Shown: positions 36,176-44,695 of the stretch, in pieces
Numbering within the stretch: the stretch's first letter is position 1
Layout: every line of letters starts with the position of its first letter
From: Heyndrickxia sporothermodurans
GTDB lineage: Bacteria > Bacillota > Bacilli > Bacillales > Bacillaceae_C
Reading direction: 5' to 3'
Assembly (NCBI GenBank): GCA_018333075.1
Contig: BORH01000003.1
Span: 186,001-250,000, forward strand
Length of the DNA: 64,000 nt
Position numbers and translations under genes: made by a program
The notes under the pieces: generated by a model
Databases searched by the model: none
What the model was told of the DNA's origin: nothing
The model's input: the letters and a program-made list of their open reading frames with translations, nothing else

Positions 36176-37073
36176 TCTAATAGATAGAGAGTATAAAAAT
36201 CATGTAGCTAATTGCAAAAAGTATGGTATCCCATTTGGACACTATGCGTATGGAGTGTTTGTATCGGTTGCAGACGCTATTGTCGAAGCAAAAGATTTTA
36301 TAAAACGAGCGGACAAAGAAGCATTATTTCTTGCGCTTGATGTAGAAAAGGATACTGTTGCTTCTTTTAAGAAAAAAAGCAAATTAGCGGATTTAGGAAA
36401 GGCATCACAAGCATTTATAGATGAATTAAAAAAAGCTGGTCACAAGACAGGATTCTATGTTTCTCACGAATTGTACAAGTTGCATGGGTTAGATAAGGTG
36501 AAATCTGATTTTCTATGGCTTCCTCGATATGGAAAGGATAATGGGACACCTGATAAGAAACCTGATTATCCATGTTGTTTGTGGCAGTATTCCCAATTTT
36601 GTAAAGTAGGTTGGTATGGTGGGAATTTAGACTTAAATTTATTGAATGGTGATAAGACTCTTGAGTGGTTTAATGGTGAAAATAAATCTAAGCCAGTCTA
36701 TAAAACATCAAATAAACCAAAAGATGAAACATATAAATTAACAAAAAAACTTAATGGCTATACAACTGCAGCTGATGCAAAAGCTCAGAAGAATAAAAAG
36801 ACTACTGTTGTTCCAGACACTTATTATGTTTACAATCGTTCAAATGGAATGATTAATGTGACGAAAAAGAAAGGCGTTCCAGGGAGCTGGATTAATCCGA
36901 ATGAAACAGTTAAAGTTAATTCAAAACTAACTTATCACATTGTTAAAAAAGGTGAGGTATTATCCAAGATCGCTAAAGAGTATAAAACTTCTGTGAGTGC
37001 TATTATACAGCTGAATAAAAATATCGAGAACAAAGATTTAATTTTTCCTAAACAAAAAATTAGGGTGAAATAG
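36171..37073 (+). pseudogene. GH25-type lysozyme with LysM, N-terminus lost
   Basis: The open frame starts inside a GH25 muramidase ([22 protein letters not shown]), keeps LFLALDVEKD with its Asp/Glu, then an SH3-like linker region and a C-terminal LysM (TYHIVKKGEVLSKIAKEYKT). The first 60 or so residues, with the DxSxxQ catalytic Asp strand, and any ribosome site are missing. Its 5' edge abuts the truncated LysR gene on the opposite strand, so one deletion or rearrangement joined both. Probably inactive. Confidence 0.8.
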
Positions 37074-37133
37074 AATAATTTAACGATATATACAAATATT
37101 AGTGATGTCCTCTAGTTTTACCTCCAAGTATAG

Positions 37134-37199
37134 AGCCCCTCTCAATTTTGAGAGGGGCTTATTCTTATTCAACTAAAGCACCCTTTAGGTAAACAAGAA
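37134..37199. repeat. Double-hairpin repeat, most complete copy
   Basis: First hairpin: 12-bp arms 37134-37145 and 37148-37159 (GAGAGGGGCTT type). Second: imperfect palindrome 37162-37199 with the loop core AAAGCACCCT. Other copies of one or both hairpins lie at 40079/41400, 41412, 42147, 42246, 43038, 44549 and, inverted, 47566. This copy lies between two genes and can act as a terminator for both strands. Confidence 0.75.
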
Positions 37200-37200
37200 T

Positions 37201-37686
37201 TTACTCTATATAGTCGATTAACTTTGCTGGAACTTGTTCAAAAATATAAAGCTCAGGGTTATTAAAAGGTTTGTTTTTCAAATACTCATCGAGAGTATTC
37301 ATACTTTTCCAATACTGTTTCATTAAATCTTCTTTTGAAGGTAAACCATCAACAAAATATCCTCTACCACCATCATATTTATCTTCAATATAAGCAAATA
37401 AATCACTTGAAATATCTCGGTTAAAAACTAAAATTTTATCACTAAACACAGAAAATCGATAGAAAGGTTTTTCATACTCTTCCAAATCTGCTCCAAAGGC
37501 AACTTTAAAATCGATCCATTTTGGTAAATTTACTGGTTTGAAACGCTTTGTTAATTCTGGAAATAAATTACCGCTAATTGAATACCATTTGGTTGCAGTC
37601 TTATTATTTAATCCTTCCTTTAAGACCCTTTGTGGACTTATATTTATCTCACACTCATTGTGAATGACCATGTGATATAAAAACAA
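37201..37686 (-). CDS. Hypothetical protein, 161 residues
   Basis: Soluble protein with no signal peptide, starting MFLYHMVIHNECEINISPQR. The LYHM start followed by a GL element and aromatic patches resembles the opening of ADP-ribosyltransferase-like or RES-type folds, but no catalytic motif can be shown. ATG after AAGGGAGGTACTCATTTG. Flanked on both sides by the hairpin repeat, typical of an accessory gene. Function unknown. Confidence 0.65.
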   Translation of the reverse strand: MFLYHMVIHNECEINISPQRVLKEGLNNKTATKWYSISGNLFPELTKRFKPVNLPKWIDFKVAFGADLEEYEKPFYRFSVFSDKILVFNRDISSDLFAYIEDKYDGGRGYFVDGLPSKEDLMKQYWKSMNTLDEYLKNKPFNNPELYIFEQVPAKLIDYIE

Positions 37687-38048
37687 ATGAGTACCTCCCT
37701 TGTTTGGATAAATCTGCTAACAAAATTCTTTAACTATCCTGCCCCGTCTGTTTAATAACTTCAACAAAAAAAGCGTTAATCCTTCTTAGATTAACGGGCC
37801 CCTTTACTTTAAGTGAAAATCTTTACAAATTTTCTTTTACACCTTCGAAAAGCCCTTCAAACGATCAGAGGATTCATTTTTATTTACTAAATTAGTTTTG
37901 TATTGAGTTGATTATTTCCCTAAAGGCTAATAGGGTGCCATTAAGGCAACCTATTTTGTCTCTAAGGAGAGCTGAAGCTCCCTATTTCTTATTTCTAGTT
38001 GTTGTTTTTGGTTGAAGATATACAGAGTGAAAAACTATGAATACTGGT
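37687..38048. other. Intergenic region rich in hairpins
   Basis: No gene. Contains a CCTGCC-core copy of the dispersed hairpin (about 37726-37760), an 8-bp hairpin at 37772-37794, and another hairpin at 37928-37954 holding the reverse of the GCACCC core. All are terminator-like. Confidence 0.55.
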
Positions 38049-39089
38049 TTACCATCTAAGTGTGTTAGCTGCATACCCTACTTTTACTGTAATACTAGGA
38101 AGAACACTATACCAACTTGTTCCTTTAGAAAAAGAAGGAGTGAAAATTGTATGAGCATGTCCATATGTGAATTTAATGTTTGCATCCCCATGGGTTGCTC
38201 TTGTATATACATATTGTGTTAATTGACCTTTGTGTTGAGCAGCTCCTCTTCGAATATTGAATTTCCATCCAACACCCCCATTTGGTTCGAAATTATTTGT
38301 ATTAAAACTATATTGAGTTAAATACCATTTTTTCATCCTTGAATCCCATCTATAATAATCTGCACTAAATTCATCAGCATCACCCTTGGCTGTTGGAATT
38401 ACAAGATTAGGATCTCCAAATCCTACCGCAAATGCATCTGTATATGTGTTTATAGGAGCAGATAACCATTTCCAAGTACCATAGAGCTTAAATCTTTTAT
38501 AGCCTTTCCATTTTCCTTTAGTTACTGTGCCTAATTTATAAACATAAGAATTAAGCTTGATTTTCTTTTTATTTAAGTCTCCTCCTTGATTAGGTTTCAT
38601 TATATTATCAGTAATAACACCCGTATCGCTAGTTTCAATACTAGTATTAGAAGTAGAATTCCCCTCGTCTTCTGCTATTAAAGTTTGAGAAGAAGATGAT
38701 GAAAGTACAGCTTCTTCTTCAATTAAATATCTTAATTCATCAATAGGTATTTCTTTAATCATATCTTCTGTTAAACCAACGTTATTTTTTAAATATAGTG
38801 TTTCTGTTATTGTTAGATCTTTAGATTGAACTTCTTCATCTTCAGTTTCAGCAGGTGGTTCAGGTTTTGGTTTTGGACAACCTGATTCTTTGGGATCAAG
38901 ATCAATTGGTCCCAACATATTTTCCATATCACATCCATACCCTAAATTTTGTTCTATTATTGAGTCTTCTTCTTTTTGAATCTTGTTAGATTCTTTGGCT
39001 GATACATTTTCAGTTATGGTTAAGCCGATTAGAAAAGTAATAATTACCAAAAAAGTCTTATACCCTTTCCATTTTAAGTTTATTCGCAT
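38049..39089 (-). CDS. Secreted protein of unknown function
   Basis: 346 residues from the ATG at 39089, seven bases behind a run of six G (an upstream ATG would add five residues). Signal peptide: KWKGYK then FLVIITFLIGLTITENVSA. Next an acidic, Pro/Glu-rich stretch (SGCPKPKPEPPAETEDEEVQ) and Ser-rich linker, then a basic aromatic C-terminal domain (about 180-346) with GYKRFKLYGTWKWL and IKFTYGHAHTIFTPSF. It reads as an exported, probably wall-associated protein with a beta-rich tail domain. I recognise no family. Monocistronic. Confidence 0.7.
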   Translation of the reverse strand: MRINLKWKGYKTFLVIITFLIGLTITENVSAKESNKIQKEEDSIIEQNLGYGCDMENMLGPIDLDPKESGCPKPKPEPPAETEDEEVQSKDLTITETLYLKNNVGLTEDMIKEIPIDELRYLIEEEAVLSSSSSQTLIAEDEGNSTSNTSIETSDTGVITDNIMKPNQGGDLNKKKIKLNSYVYKLGTVTKGKWKGYKRFKLYGTWKWLSAPINTYTDAFAVGFGDPNLVIPTAKGDADEFSADYYRWDSRMKKWYLTQYSFNTNNFEPNGGVGWKFNIRRGAAQHKGQLTQYVYTRATHGDANIKFTYGHAHTIFTPSFSKGTSWYSVLPSITVKVGYAANTLRW

Positions 39090-39285
39090 AAAAAATCCCC
39101 CCAAAAAACAAATTATTTTTATATGTTACTTTCTAAAAAATAACATTTTTGTTACTGAATATAAATATTTTTCTGAAAAATATTTATTTTTTTATTTTTA
39201 TTTTTGTTTTTTTTTTGTATTATCAATTTATGGGAATGTTTTACTTATTAATTTTAAAAATTTTTAACACAAATGCGGAGGGGCT

Positions 39286-39744
39286 ATGAAAAGAAAAATA
39301 ATATTTTTTTCATTAATTTTATTAGTAGTGATTTTGGCAATTTTCTTTTATAAAAAAGATTACTTTTTTAATGAAGAACCTAAAATCAGTTATGAGTTGA
39401 TCAAGGGCAAAAAAATAAAAGGTAAAATTTATTTTAAGTATGTAGTACATAATGAAGGAAATAAAAATGCTAAGATAATATTTCTATCTCCTGTGGAAAT
39501 GGATTATTCAGTATTAAAAACAGATGATTCATCAGATAAAGTAGATAGTAATGAAAATCTTAAAAATAATAATTCCGAAAGTAAAGAGGGGAGAACTATT
39601 TCTCTTGGGCCAGGAGAAGAATTAAAAAAAGATATAGTGATTAATAGTGATGAGTATTCAAAGGGGAATTATATTCTTTCAGCAAGGTTAGCTACTGAAA
39701 ATATCAATACTCCTTTACTTACAGCTAATTTTAAAATAGATTAA
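39286..39744 (+). CDS. Membrane-anchored hypothetical protein, BsuPI-like fold possible
   Basis: 152 residues: basic start MKRKIIFFS and one hydrophobic helix (about 5-22), then an external domain. VVHNEGNKNAKIIFLSPVEM, SLGPGEELKKDIVI and SKGNYILSARL follow the strand pattern of BsuPI/CARDB-type domains (NxG..., LxPGE, GxYxLxA). That is only a weak likeness. ATG after GCGGAGGGGCT. Divergent from the secreted protein, sharing a very T-rich spacer. Confidence 0.65.
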   Translation: MKRKIIFFSLILLVVILAIFFYKKDYFFNEEPKISYELIKGKKIKGKIYFKYVVHNEGNKNAKIIFLSPVEMDYSVLKTDDSSDKVDSNENLKNNNSESKEGRTISLGPGEELKKDIVINSDEYSKGNYILSARLATENINTPLLTANFKID

Positions 39745-39904
39745 TTTTATTTCTTTTGACTTCTTTTCATTTTAAACTAGCTTTCAAAGTTAATGAAATA
39801 ACATGTTAAACTATAAATAATCAATTTCGTATGCCAGTATCTTTCTATATGTGTTTAGCACTTCTTTTAATTAAAAAGGGTCTTTTTTCTATTGTCCTTA
39901 AATC

Positions 39905-40023
39905 TTTGCTAATGTATCAGCATTGGCATTAAGGTATAGATCAACCCAAGCACAAATTAAAGCTTGGAATAAACTAAACAACAAATACTTAATTAAAGTT
40001 GGTCAAAAACTGCGGGTTAAGTA
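39905..40023 (+). pseudogene. Second orphan LysM remnant
   Basis: SALALRYRSTQAQIKAWNKL followed by NNKYLIKVGQKLRVK and stop. Over about 85 bp it is nearly identical to 35309-35392. No start codon, signal or enzyme domain. A relic of a duplicated lysin tail. Confidence 0.7.
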
Positions 40024-40165
40024 GGGATATTTTCATTGTCAATTACACAAATTAATATTGCATCACGATTCCCTTTAAAAGCCCTTCTCATAATTGATAT
40101 GATCCCCTTATAGTAGACAGAAAAAAGAAAGCATATTAATCTGTCTACTATGGAGGGGATTTTTT

Positions 40166-40462
40166 ATGGGGAAAACACGTAAAACTTATGATATTAATTT
40201 TAAAAAGAAAGTTGTTGGTCTTCATCTCAAAGATGGGATGGGTTATAACACAATAGCAAGTGAAATGGGCATCGATAAAAATCAAGTAAGAAGATGGGTT
40301 AACCATTTTAATGCAGAGGGAATTAAAGGACTAGAGGAAAAAAGAGGTAAGGCAAAAGGACCTGGTATAGGTAGACCAAGAACGCGTCTTGAAGATCCGG
40401 AAATCAAAATTAAACGCCTTGAAGCAGAGAACGAAATGTTAAAAAAGCTCTTAAAGATGTGA
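40166..40462 (+). CDS. IS3-family transposase OrfA
   Basis: 98 residues: HTH of the IS3 first frame (DINFKKKVVGLHLKDGMGYN, IASEMGIDKNQVRRWVNHF) and a C-terminal leucine-zipper end (IKRLEAENEMLKKLLKM). It binds the ends and pairs with OrfB. The slippery heptamer A-AAA-AAG at 40441-40447 and the minus-one position of orfB indicate programmed frameshifting to an OrfAB fusion. ATG after GGAGGGGATTTTTT. Confidence 0.92.
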   Translation: MGKTRKTYDINFKKKVVGLHLKDGMGYNTIASEMGIDKNQVRRWVNHFNAEGIKGLEEKRGKAKGPGIGRPRTRLEDPEIKIKRLEAENEMLKKLLKM

Positions 40463-41352
40463 AAGGGGGAATGGAAAAAGTATCAACACATAAGAAATAC
40501 GAAGTGGTCAAAGAAATGTCCGAGGGGAACTATTCTATTCAAATGTTGTGCAAGATAGCAGGGGTATCTAAAAGTGGCTATTACAAGTGGTTAAAACGAA
40601 AAGAGTCGCCTACTGAAAAGCAGCTAGAGGACGAAGAAATTAAGAAAAAAATCATGAAATGCCATGAAAAACTGAAGGGGATTTAAGGGTATCGGAGAGT
40701 CCAGACATGGCTAAAGAAAACATATGAGCTACATATGAATCACAAACGTGTACAACGTCTTATGCGTGAATTGGGGATCCAGGCAGTTATTCGAAAGAAG
40801 AAAGCATATTACGGGAAGAAGGAAGCCTACGTCGTTTCGGACAACCATCTAAATAGGAATTTCGAGTCTTCCAGACTTAATGAAAAGTGGGTAACGGACA
40901 TTACTTATTTAATTTTTAATGGTCAAAAACTGTATTTATCAGCCATAAAAGACTTATACAATAATGAAATTGTTGCTTACCATGTAAGCAGAAGAAATGA
41001 CCTGAAACTGGTCATTGATACCATCAAAAAGGCAAAGAAAAAACGGAATGTAAAAGGTGTCCTCCTGCATAGCGATCAGGGTTTCCAATATACATCCCGC
41101 CAATATAACAACCTAATTAAAAAATATCAGATGAAAGCTAGCATGTCCAGAAAGGGAAACTGTTGGGACAATGCTTGTATGGAAAATTTCTTTAGTCATT
41201 TTAAGACAGAGTGTTTTTACCTATACTCATTCCGAACTGCTGAAGAAGTTAAAGACGCTGTAAATAAATATATTCGTTTCTATAACCATCAACGTTTTCA
41301 AAAGAAATTAAATAACCTGAGTCCATATCAATACAAGACTCAGGCTGCATAA
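40459..41352 (+). pseudogene. IS3-family transposase OrfB with a nonsense mutation
   Basis: DDE integrase-type transposase. The frame runs KKYEVVKEMSEGNYSIQMLC to EKLKGI, meets TAA at 40684-40686, and continues GYRRVQTWLKKTYELHMNHK in the same frame. Relatives have Tyr here (GIYGYRRV), so TAT to TAA is a single change. All catalytic residues survive beyond it: Asp in WVTDITYL, Asp in HSDQGFQY, Glu in CMENFFSHFKTE. Without suppression, no transposition from this copy. Confidence 0.9.
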
Positions 41353-41411
41353 ATGTGCTTTTTTATTCCTGTCTACTTGACAGGGGTCTCTCCATAATCG
41401 AGAGGGGCTTA

Positions 41412-41446
41412 TTCTTATTTAACTAAAGCACCCTATAGTTTAAGAA
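41412..41446. repeat. Dispersed hairpin repeat copy
   Basis: Imperfect palindrome, arms TTCTTATTTAACTA and TAGTTTAAGAA around the AAAGCACCC core; directly right of the IS element and part of the double hairpin it entered. Confidence 0.75.
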
Positions 41447-41494
41447 CTTAACATATTTAATTCTTGCAATTATCAATTGTTTTGCATGATTTAA

Positions 41495-41869
41495 TTATGA
41501 TCCAACAATTATTAAAACAATGTCATCTACTATTGTACGCATAACAGCAAGATGTCCCCCATAAGGTTTTTCAATTGGTGATTGAATCCAATGAATATTT
41601 TCATTTTCTCTATGAGAATTATAGAATTCTTTCACGTCTTCAACTAAAACTTCAATATCAGGTTCTTTTAAGTTTTCACTATCATGTAATACAAACTCAG
41701 TATTTCCATCAGCAAATGATAAACCTATCATTTTAGAACCATCCGTTTGGTTAGAACGAAATAATTCACTTGCTCCAAAAGTTATTTTATAAAATTCGAC
41801 AGACTGCTCCAGGTTTGGTGTGTAAAGTGAAACTGCTTGAATTTGTTTTATATTCCCCTTATTCATCAA
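41495..41869 (-). CDS. VOC (glyoxalase/bleomycin-resistance) family protein
   Basis: 124 residues. QAVSLYTPNLEQSVEFYKIT and the closing PIEKPYGGHLAVMRTIVDDI show the paired beta-alpha-beta-beta-beta modules of the vicinal oxygen chelate superfamily. Metal ligands are unclear. Members act as dioxygenases, lyases or drug-binding proteins. ATG after AAAAGGGGTAATTTG. Alone between hairpin repeats. Confidence 0.82.
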   Translation of the reverse strand: MMNKGNIKQIQAVSLYTPNLEQSVEFYKITFGASELFRSNQTDGSKMIGLSFADGNTEFVLHDSENLKEPDIEVLVEDVKEFYNSHRENENIHWIQSPIEKPYGGHLAVMRTIVDDIVLIIVGS

Positions 41870-42146
41870 ATTACCCCTTTTTCTATTTATATTTTATACT
41901 CACTTTAAAAGCACGTATGTTCTTAATATATCAGTGTATTCTAAGAAAGATAGTTGTTTCTACTAATCTCCTTTGTTGATGGTATTTTTTAATGAAATTC
42001 CATTATTATTCCCACCTCTTCTTAATGCTGTCCTTTAATTAATATAGTGGAAAATAAAACGTGTATCCTGTCTTTTTGTGCTCTTTTGAGACCGAATAAT
42101 TTAAAGTTAAGATTCAAATGATCCGAAAAGAGAAATGATAGTACCA

Positions 42147-42185
42147 TTCTTATTAAACTATCCTGCCCATTTAGTTTAATAAGAA
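42147..42185. repeat. Dispersed hairpin repeat, perfect-arm copy
   Basis: 14-bp perfect arms (42147-42160 and 42172-42185) around TCCTGCCCATT. Same arms as the GCACCC copies, different loop core. Confidence 0.78.
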
Positions 42186-42245
42186 ACATAAATCATGAAA
42201 TCACGTAATATAGAAAAGCTCTTCTCAAATAATGATATGGGCTTA

Positions 42246-42280
42246 TTCTTATTGAACTAAAGCCTCCGATAGTTGAAGAG
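42246..42280. repeat. Dispersed hairpin repeat, degenerate copy
   Basis: TTCTTATTGAACTAAAGCCT then a degenerate right arm, preceded by GGGCTTA like the double hairpin at 37134. It abuts the end of the racemase gene and may terminate it. Confidence 0.6.
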
Positions 42281-42294
42281 CAAATTTCACCTAA

Positions 42295-42990
42295 TTAAAA
42301 GGCTAAATACCTTTCAACTAAACTTTTAGCAAGAATTTTTGATGAATCGAAGAACCTTAAAGAGGTATAAGATCCACAAAAATATAGATCAGTACATACA
42401 CAAATCACATCTGTTACACCATTTTCTACAAGCTCATTTTCTATGTTTTTCCATTGTTGAATAACATCTTCAATTTCACCATTCTGTTTAACATCATAAA
42501 TTAATTGATCAACCTTGCTTTGAATACGATCTGTCCAATAAATATCTTTATTATTATTATGTAGGTAAGGTTGGTATAGCTGATTTTCCACTGTGCTTCT
42601 TGTACCAATTAAACCAACTTTTGAACTTTGGACACCAATAGCGTTAATTGTTTCTTGTATAATATTAAGAATAGGTACATTGGTCATCTTTGTCATATCT
42701 TCATAAAATTGATGGACTACATTACAAGGAACAGCAATAAAATCGCAATTAGCTTCTGTTAAAGATTTTATTCCTATGTGTAAAGATTTCACCATATCTT
42801 CTTTAATGATAGGTTCTTTTGGGTGAAACGGTGTAGGTAATGAATAAATAATCATATGAGGAAAATCAATATCATTTTTTGCACCATATTGTCGTTCGCA
42901 TTCATCTAAAACCGACTCAATAAATGGAGCGGTCGAACGTGGCCCCATCCCCGCCAAAATACCGATTCTACAAAATTTATTGCCTAACAT
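42295..42990 (-). CDS. Aspartate/glutamate racemase-family protein
   Basis: 231 residues. RIGILAGMGPRSTAPFIESV is the family start; the two catalytic Cys are in VPCNVVHQF (first half) and VICVCTDLYF (second half). PLP-independent racemisation of Asp, Glu or a related amino acid is expected. ATG after AAGGGGGGAATCACA. Single gene. Substrate not decided by the sequence. Confidence 0.88.
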   Translation of the reverse strand: MLGNKFCRIGILAGMGPRSTAPFIESVLDECERQYGAKNDIDFPHMIIYSLPTPFHPKEPIIKEDMVKSLHIGIKSLTEANCDFIAVPCNVVHQFYEDMTKMTNVPILNIIQETINAIGVQSSKVGLIGTRSTVENQLYQPYLHNNNKDIYWTDRIQSKVDQLIYDVKQNGEIEDVIQQWKNIENELVENGVTDVICVCTDLYFCGSYTSLRFFDSSKILAKSLVERYLAF

Positions 42991-43037
42991 TGTGATTCCC
43001 CCCTTATTTTGTGTCCATTGTATATCGTAACATAGCT

Positions 43038-43073
43038 TTTTTTATTAACCTGCCACTTTAGTTTAATAAGAAT
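43038..43073. repeat. Dispersed hairpin repeat copy
   Basis: CCTGCC-core copy with right arm TTTAGTTTAATAAGAA and a shortened left arm, between the racemase gene and the small-gene group. Confidence 0.6.
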
Positions 43074-43106
43074 ATTGATTTATAAAAGGATGCACAAAAA
43101 GACCCC

Positions 43107-43262
43107 CTATTCACTAGTAGGGGCAGATTTTTCATAATTTAGAAGTTTTTCAATTAAATCACCTATAGGTATATCAAGAGCATCAGCCATTTTCAAAAGA
43201 GTCCCTAATTTCATATTCTCAATTGGGGGATTTTTTTGAACTAGATTTGAAAACAGAGCAAT
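43107..43262 (-). pseudogene. C-terminal half of an XRE-type HTH regulator
   Basis: Minus-strand reading SNLVQKNPPIENMKLGTLLK, MADALDIPIGDLIEKLL, then stop: helices 3-5 of a Cro/C1-type HTH. The DNA-contact helices and start codon are missing. A short stem with T5 on the minus strand (43103-43122) ends it. Confidence 0.68.
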
Positions 43263-43268
43263 CTTCTA

Positions 43269-43493
43269 TTAAATACCTTCCCACAGCAATATATATTCTG
43301 TTTTATTTAAAGATATATTTTTTAATATTATTGATAACTTTTCAATATTAATTGAAAGTTCATCTTTTATATATTCATAATCTAGTTTATTAAGATCATT
43401 ATCATCCATATTTTTAATTATGCATCTCCACTTATTAGAAATTAATAACAGTTCCTCAAAAGAAAAACTATTTAATACATTTATCCCCGTCAA
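43269..43493 (-). CDS. Small hypothetical protein, 74 residues
   Basis: TTG start at 43493 inside the end of the preceding gene (four-base overlap), implying translational coupling. All-helical composition (FEELLLISNKWRCIIKNMDD, LSIILKNISLNKTEYILLWE), no signal. No recognised family. Confidence 0.5.
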   Translation of the reverse strand: MTGINVLNSFSFEELLLISNKWRCIIKNMDDNDLNKLDYEYIKDELSINIEKLSIILKNISLNKTEYILLWEGI

Positions 43494-43708
43494 ACCAATT
43501 CCTTTTTTGTTGGTCTCCTTTCTTGGTATTTATTTAAATGTACAAGATTTCTTTCATCAGAATAAAACACTGGAATATTATTAATTAATTCGTATTGAAG
43601 AGGCTGCGTCTCCCCTAAATAACAAAAAAAATCGTCGTGAATATAAATAGTGTCGATAATTTTCTTTTTTTTTGTATTAATTATTTTGATTTCATGAAAC
43701 TCTGTCAT
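43490..43708 (-). CDS. Small hypothetical protein, 72 residues
   Basis: ATG after ACAGGAGCTAACCT. Beta-rich start (FHEIKIINTKKKKIIDTIYI), then an acidic, aromatic centre and the basic end YQERRPTKKELV. Paired with the 74-residue gene in a two-gene unit. Unknown function; a small accessory pair typical of mobile or decayed prophage regions. Confidence 0.52.
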   Translation of the reverse strand: MTEFHEIKIINTKKKKIIDTIYIHDDFFCYLGETQPLQYELINNIPVFYSDERNLVHLNKYQERRPTKKELV

Positions 43709-43752
43709 AGGTTAGCTCCTGTCTATTTTATAATAAAGCCGAATTTAGGGGC

Positions 43753-44124
43753 TTATTCTTTGCTATCTTGAAATCTTTCATATAAATAATACCTCATTAA
43801 TTCCTCAGTTCGATTACGCAATCTTGGATTAAAATATCTGTGACTTTCCTCATACCCTTTGTAAATGAAAAGGTATTGTGTGAATGTTTCTTCTGTCTTA
43901 ATCTTTTCTACCTTTATTTGATGTTGTTTCATGTATCTTTTTATTACAGATAATTCTTTTTGAATGGCTATCATCGTTTCTTCTATCCACGCAATATAAG
44001 GGGCTTTCAGTTTAACATCACTTTTATTAAAAACCTTTAAATCCTTATCAAGAACAGTAAGTAACATTGGTAAATATATAGCTTTCTCGATAACGTCTTT
44101 TTCTTTTTCAGGTATATATCTCAT
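43753..44124 (-). CDS. Conserved hypothetical protein, 123 residues, divergent from a yolD remnant
   Basis: Starts MRYIPEKEKDVIEKAIYLPM and ends in a basic aromatic helix (RNRTEELMRYYLYERFQ). I recall similar proteins in Bacillus genomes but no named function. ATG after AAGGTGAGGGAGATTT. It is transcribed away from a truncated yolD across an interval with two LexA-type boxes, so DNA-damage control is likely. Confidence 0.65.
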   Translation of the reverse strand: MRYIPEKEKDVIEKAIYLPMLLTVLDKDLKVFNKSDVKLKAPYIAWIEETMIAIQKELSVIKRYMKQHQIKVEKIKTEETFTQYLFIYKGYEESHRYFNPRLRNRTEELMRYYLYERFQDSKE

Positions 44125-44157
44125 AAATCTCCCTCACCTTTTTTCTTTAATTATATA

Positions 44158-44201
44158 CAAACATTTGTTCTTGAATCAACTTGTATAAGAACGATTGTTC
44201 G
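44158..44201. promoter_or_regulatory. Pair of LexA/DinR-type SOS boxes
   Basis: CAAACATTTGTTC (44158-44170) and AGAACGATTGTTCG (44188-44201) match the Bacillus SOS box CGAAC-N4-GTTCG with one or two mismatches each. They lie between the 123-residue gene and the yolD fragment; yolD genes are classical SOS targets. Confidence 0.65.
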
Positions 44202-44243
44202 CTTATAATGAGAACAAATTCACTTTAAAGGTAGGCATTTATA

Positions 44244-44309
44244 ATGAGTATTAAGGATAGAGGTATGGTCAAATGGCATGGTTTACCTTGTAATATTAAA
44301 GACATGTGA
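44244..44309 (+). pseudogene. N-terminal fragment of a YolD-like gene
   Basis: ATG after AAAGGTAGGCATTTATA begins MSIKDRGMVKWHG, the hallmark start of YolD proteins, then diverges and stops after 21 codons. The matching C-terminal part (MPEHTEGLKQMW...) lies 3.5 kb downstream at 47801 on the same strand, so the gene appears split by inserted DNA. Confidence 0.72.
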
Positions 44310-44388
44310 ATGTATATTGTTATTTAATAATAGTAACTTGTCTTTAATGTCACACATAATATAAAAATTAGTACATCACGTATATATT

Positions 44389-44545
44389 AGTTGTAGTTTT
44401 AGAATAAAGTTTGATTAAGAACACCTTAAAAACAAATAAAATACTATAACTAAAATGAATCCATTTTGAAAAAAGATTAATCAAAATGGATTTTTCTCTA
44501 ACCATTTATGCTTAGTTTTTATAAAAAAGTTTGATCATTTTTTGT
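44389..44545. repeat. About 150-bp direct repeat, copy 1
   Basis: Begins TAGTTGTAGTTTTAGAATAA, contains the hairpin AATCCATTTTGA/TCAAAATGGATT near its middle and ends ATAAAAAAGTTTGATCA. Copy 2 is at 47245-47400 in the same orientation. AAAGTTTGAT occurs at both ends of each copy. Confidence 0.75.
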
Positions 44546-44548
44546 GCT

Positions 44549-44585
44549 ATGTTTTTCAACTAAAGCCCCCGCTACTTTAAGTTAT
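44549..44585. repeat. Dispersed hairpin repeat beside the IS110-family element
   Basis: TTTTCAACTAAAGCCCCCGC followed by TACTTTAAGTT. It ends about ten bases before the left side of the IS110-family element. Confidence 0.6.
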
Positions 44586-44695
44586 CATGAACGAAACTAG
44601 CTCCTTACTCGTAACACCGTAGGTTAATTTGGTTACACTGTTTACTGGAAAAAACAAACCAAATCAGAGCTACATTACGGAAGGAGCTAGTTATT

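Larger units (their letters stand above)
40095..41394 (+). mobile_element. IS3-family (IS150-like) insertion sequence, 1.3 kb
   Basis: Ends are imperfect 26-bp inverted repeats (40095-40120 and 41369-41394), both starting TG and sharing GTAGACAG at the inner edge. A 4-bp duplication TAAT (40091-40094 and 41395-41398) flanks it. It carries orfA and orfB. The insertion lies inside the loop of a double-hairpin repeat: AAGCCCTTCTC (40079-40089) pairs with GAGAGGGGCTT (41400-41410) across the element. Inactive because orfB holds a stop codon. Confidence 0.9.
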
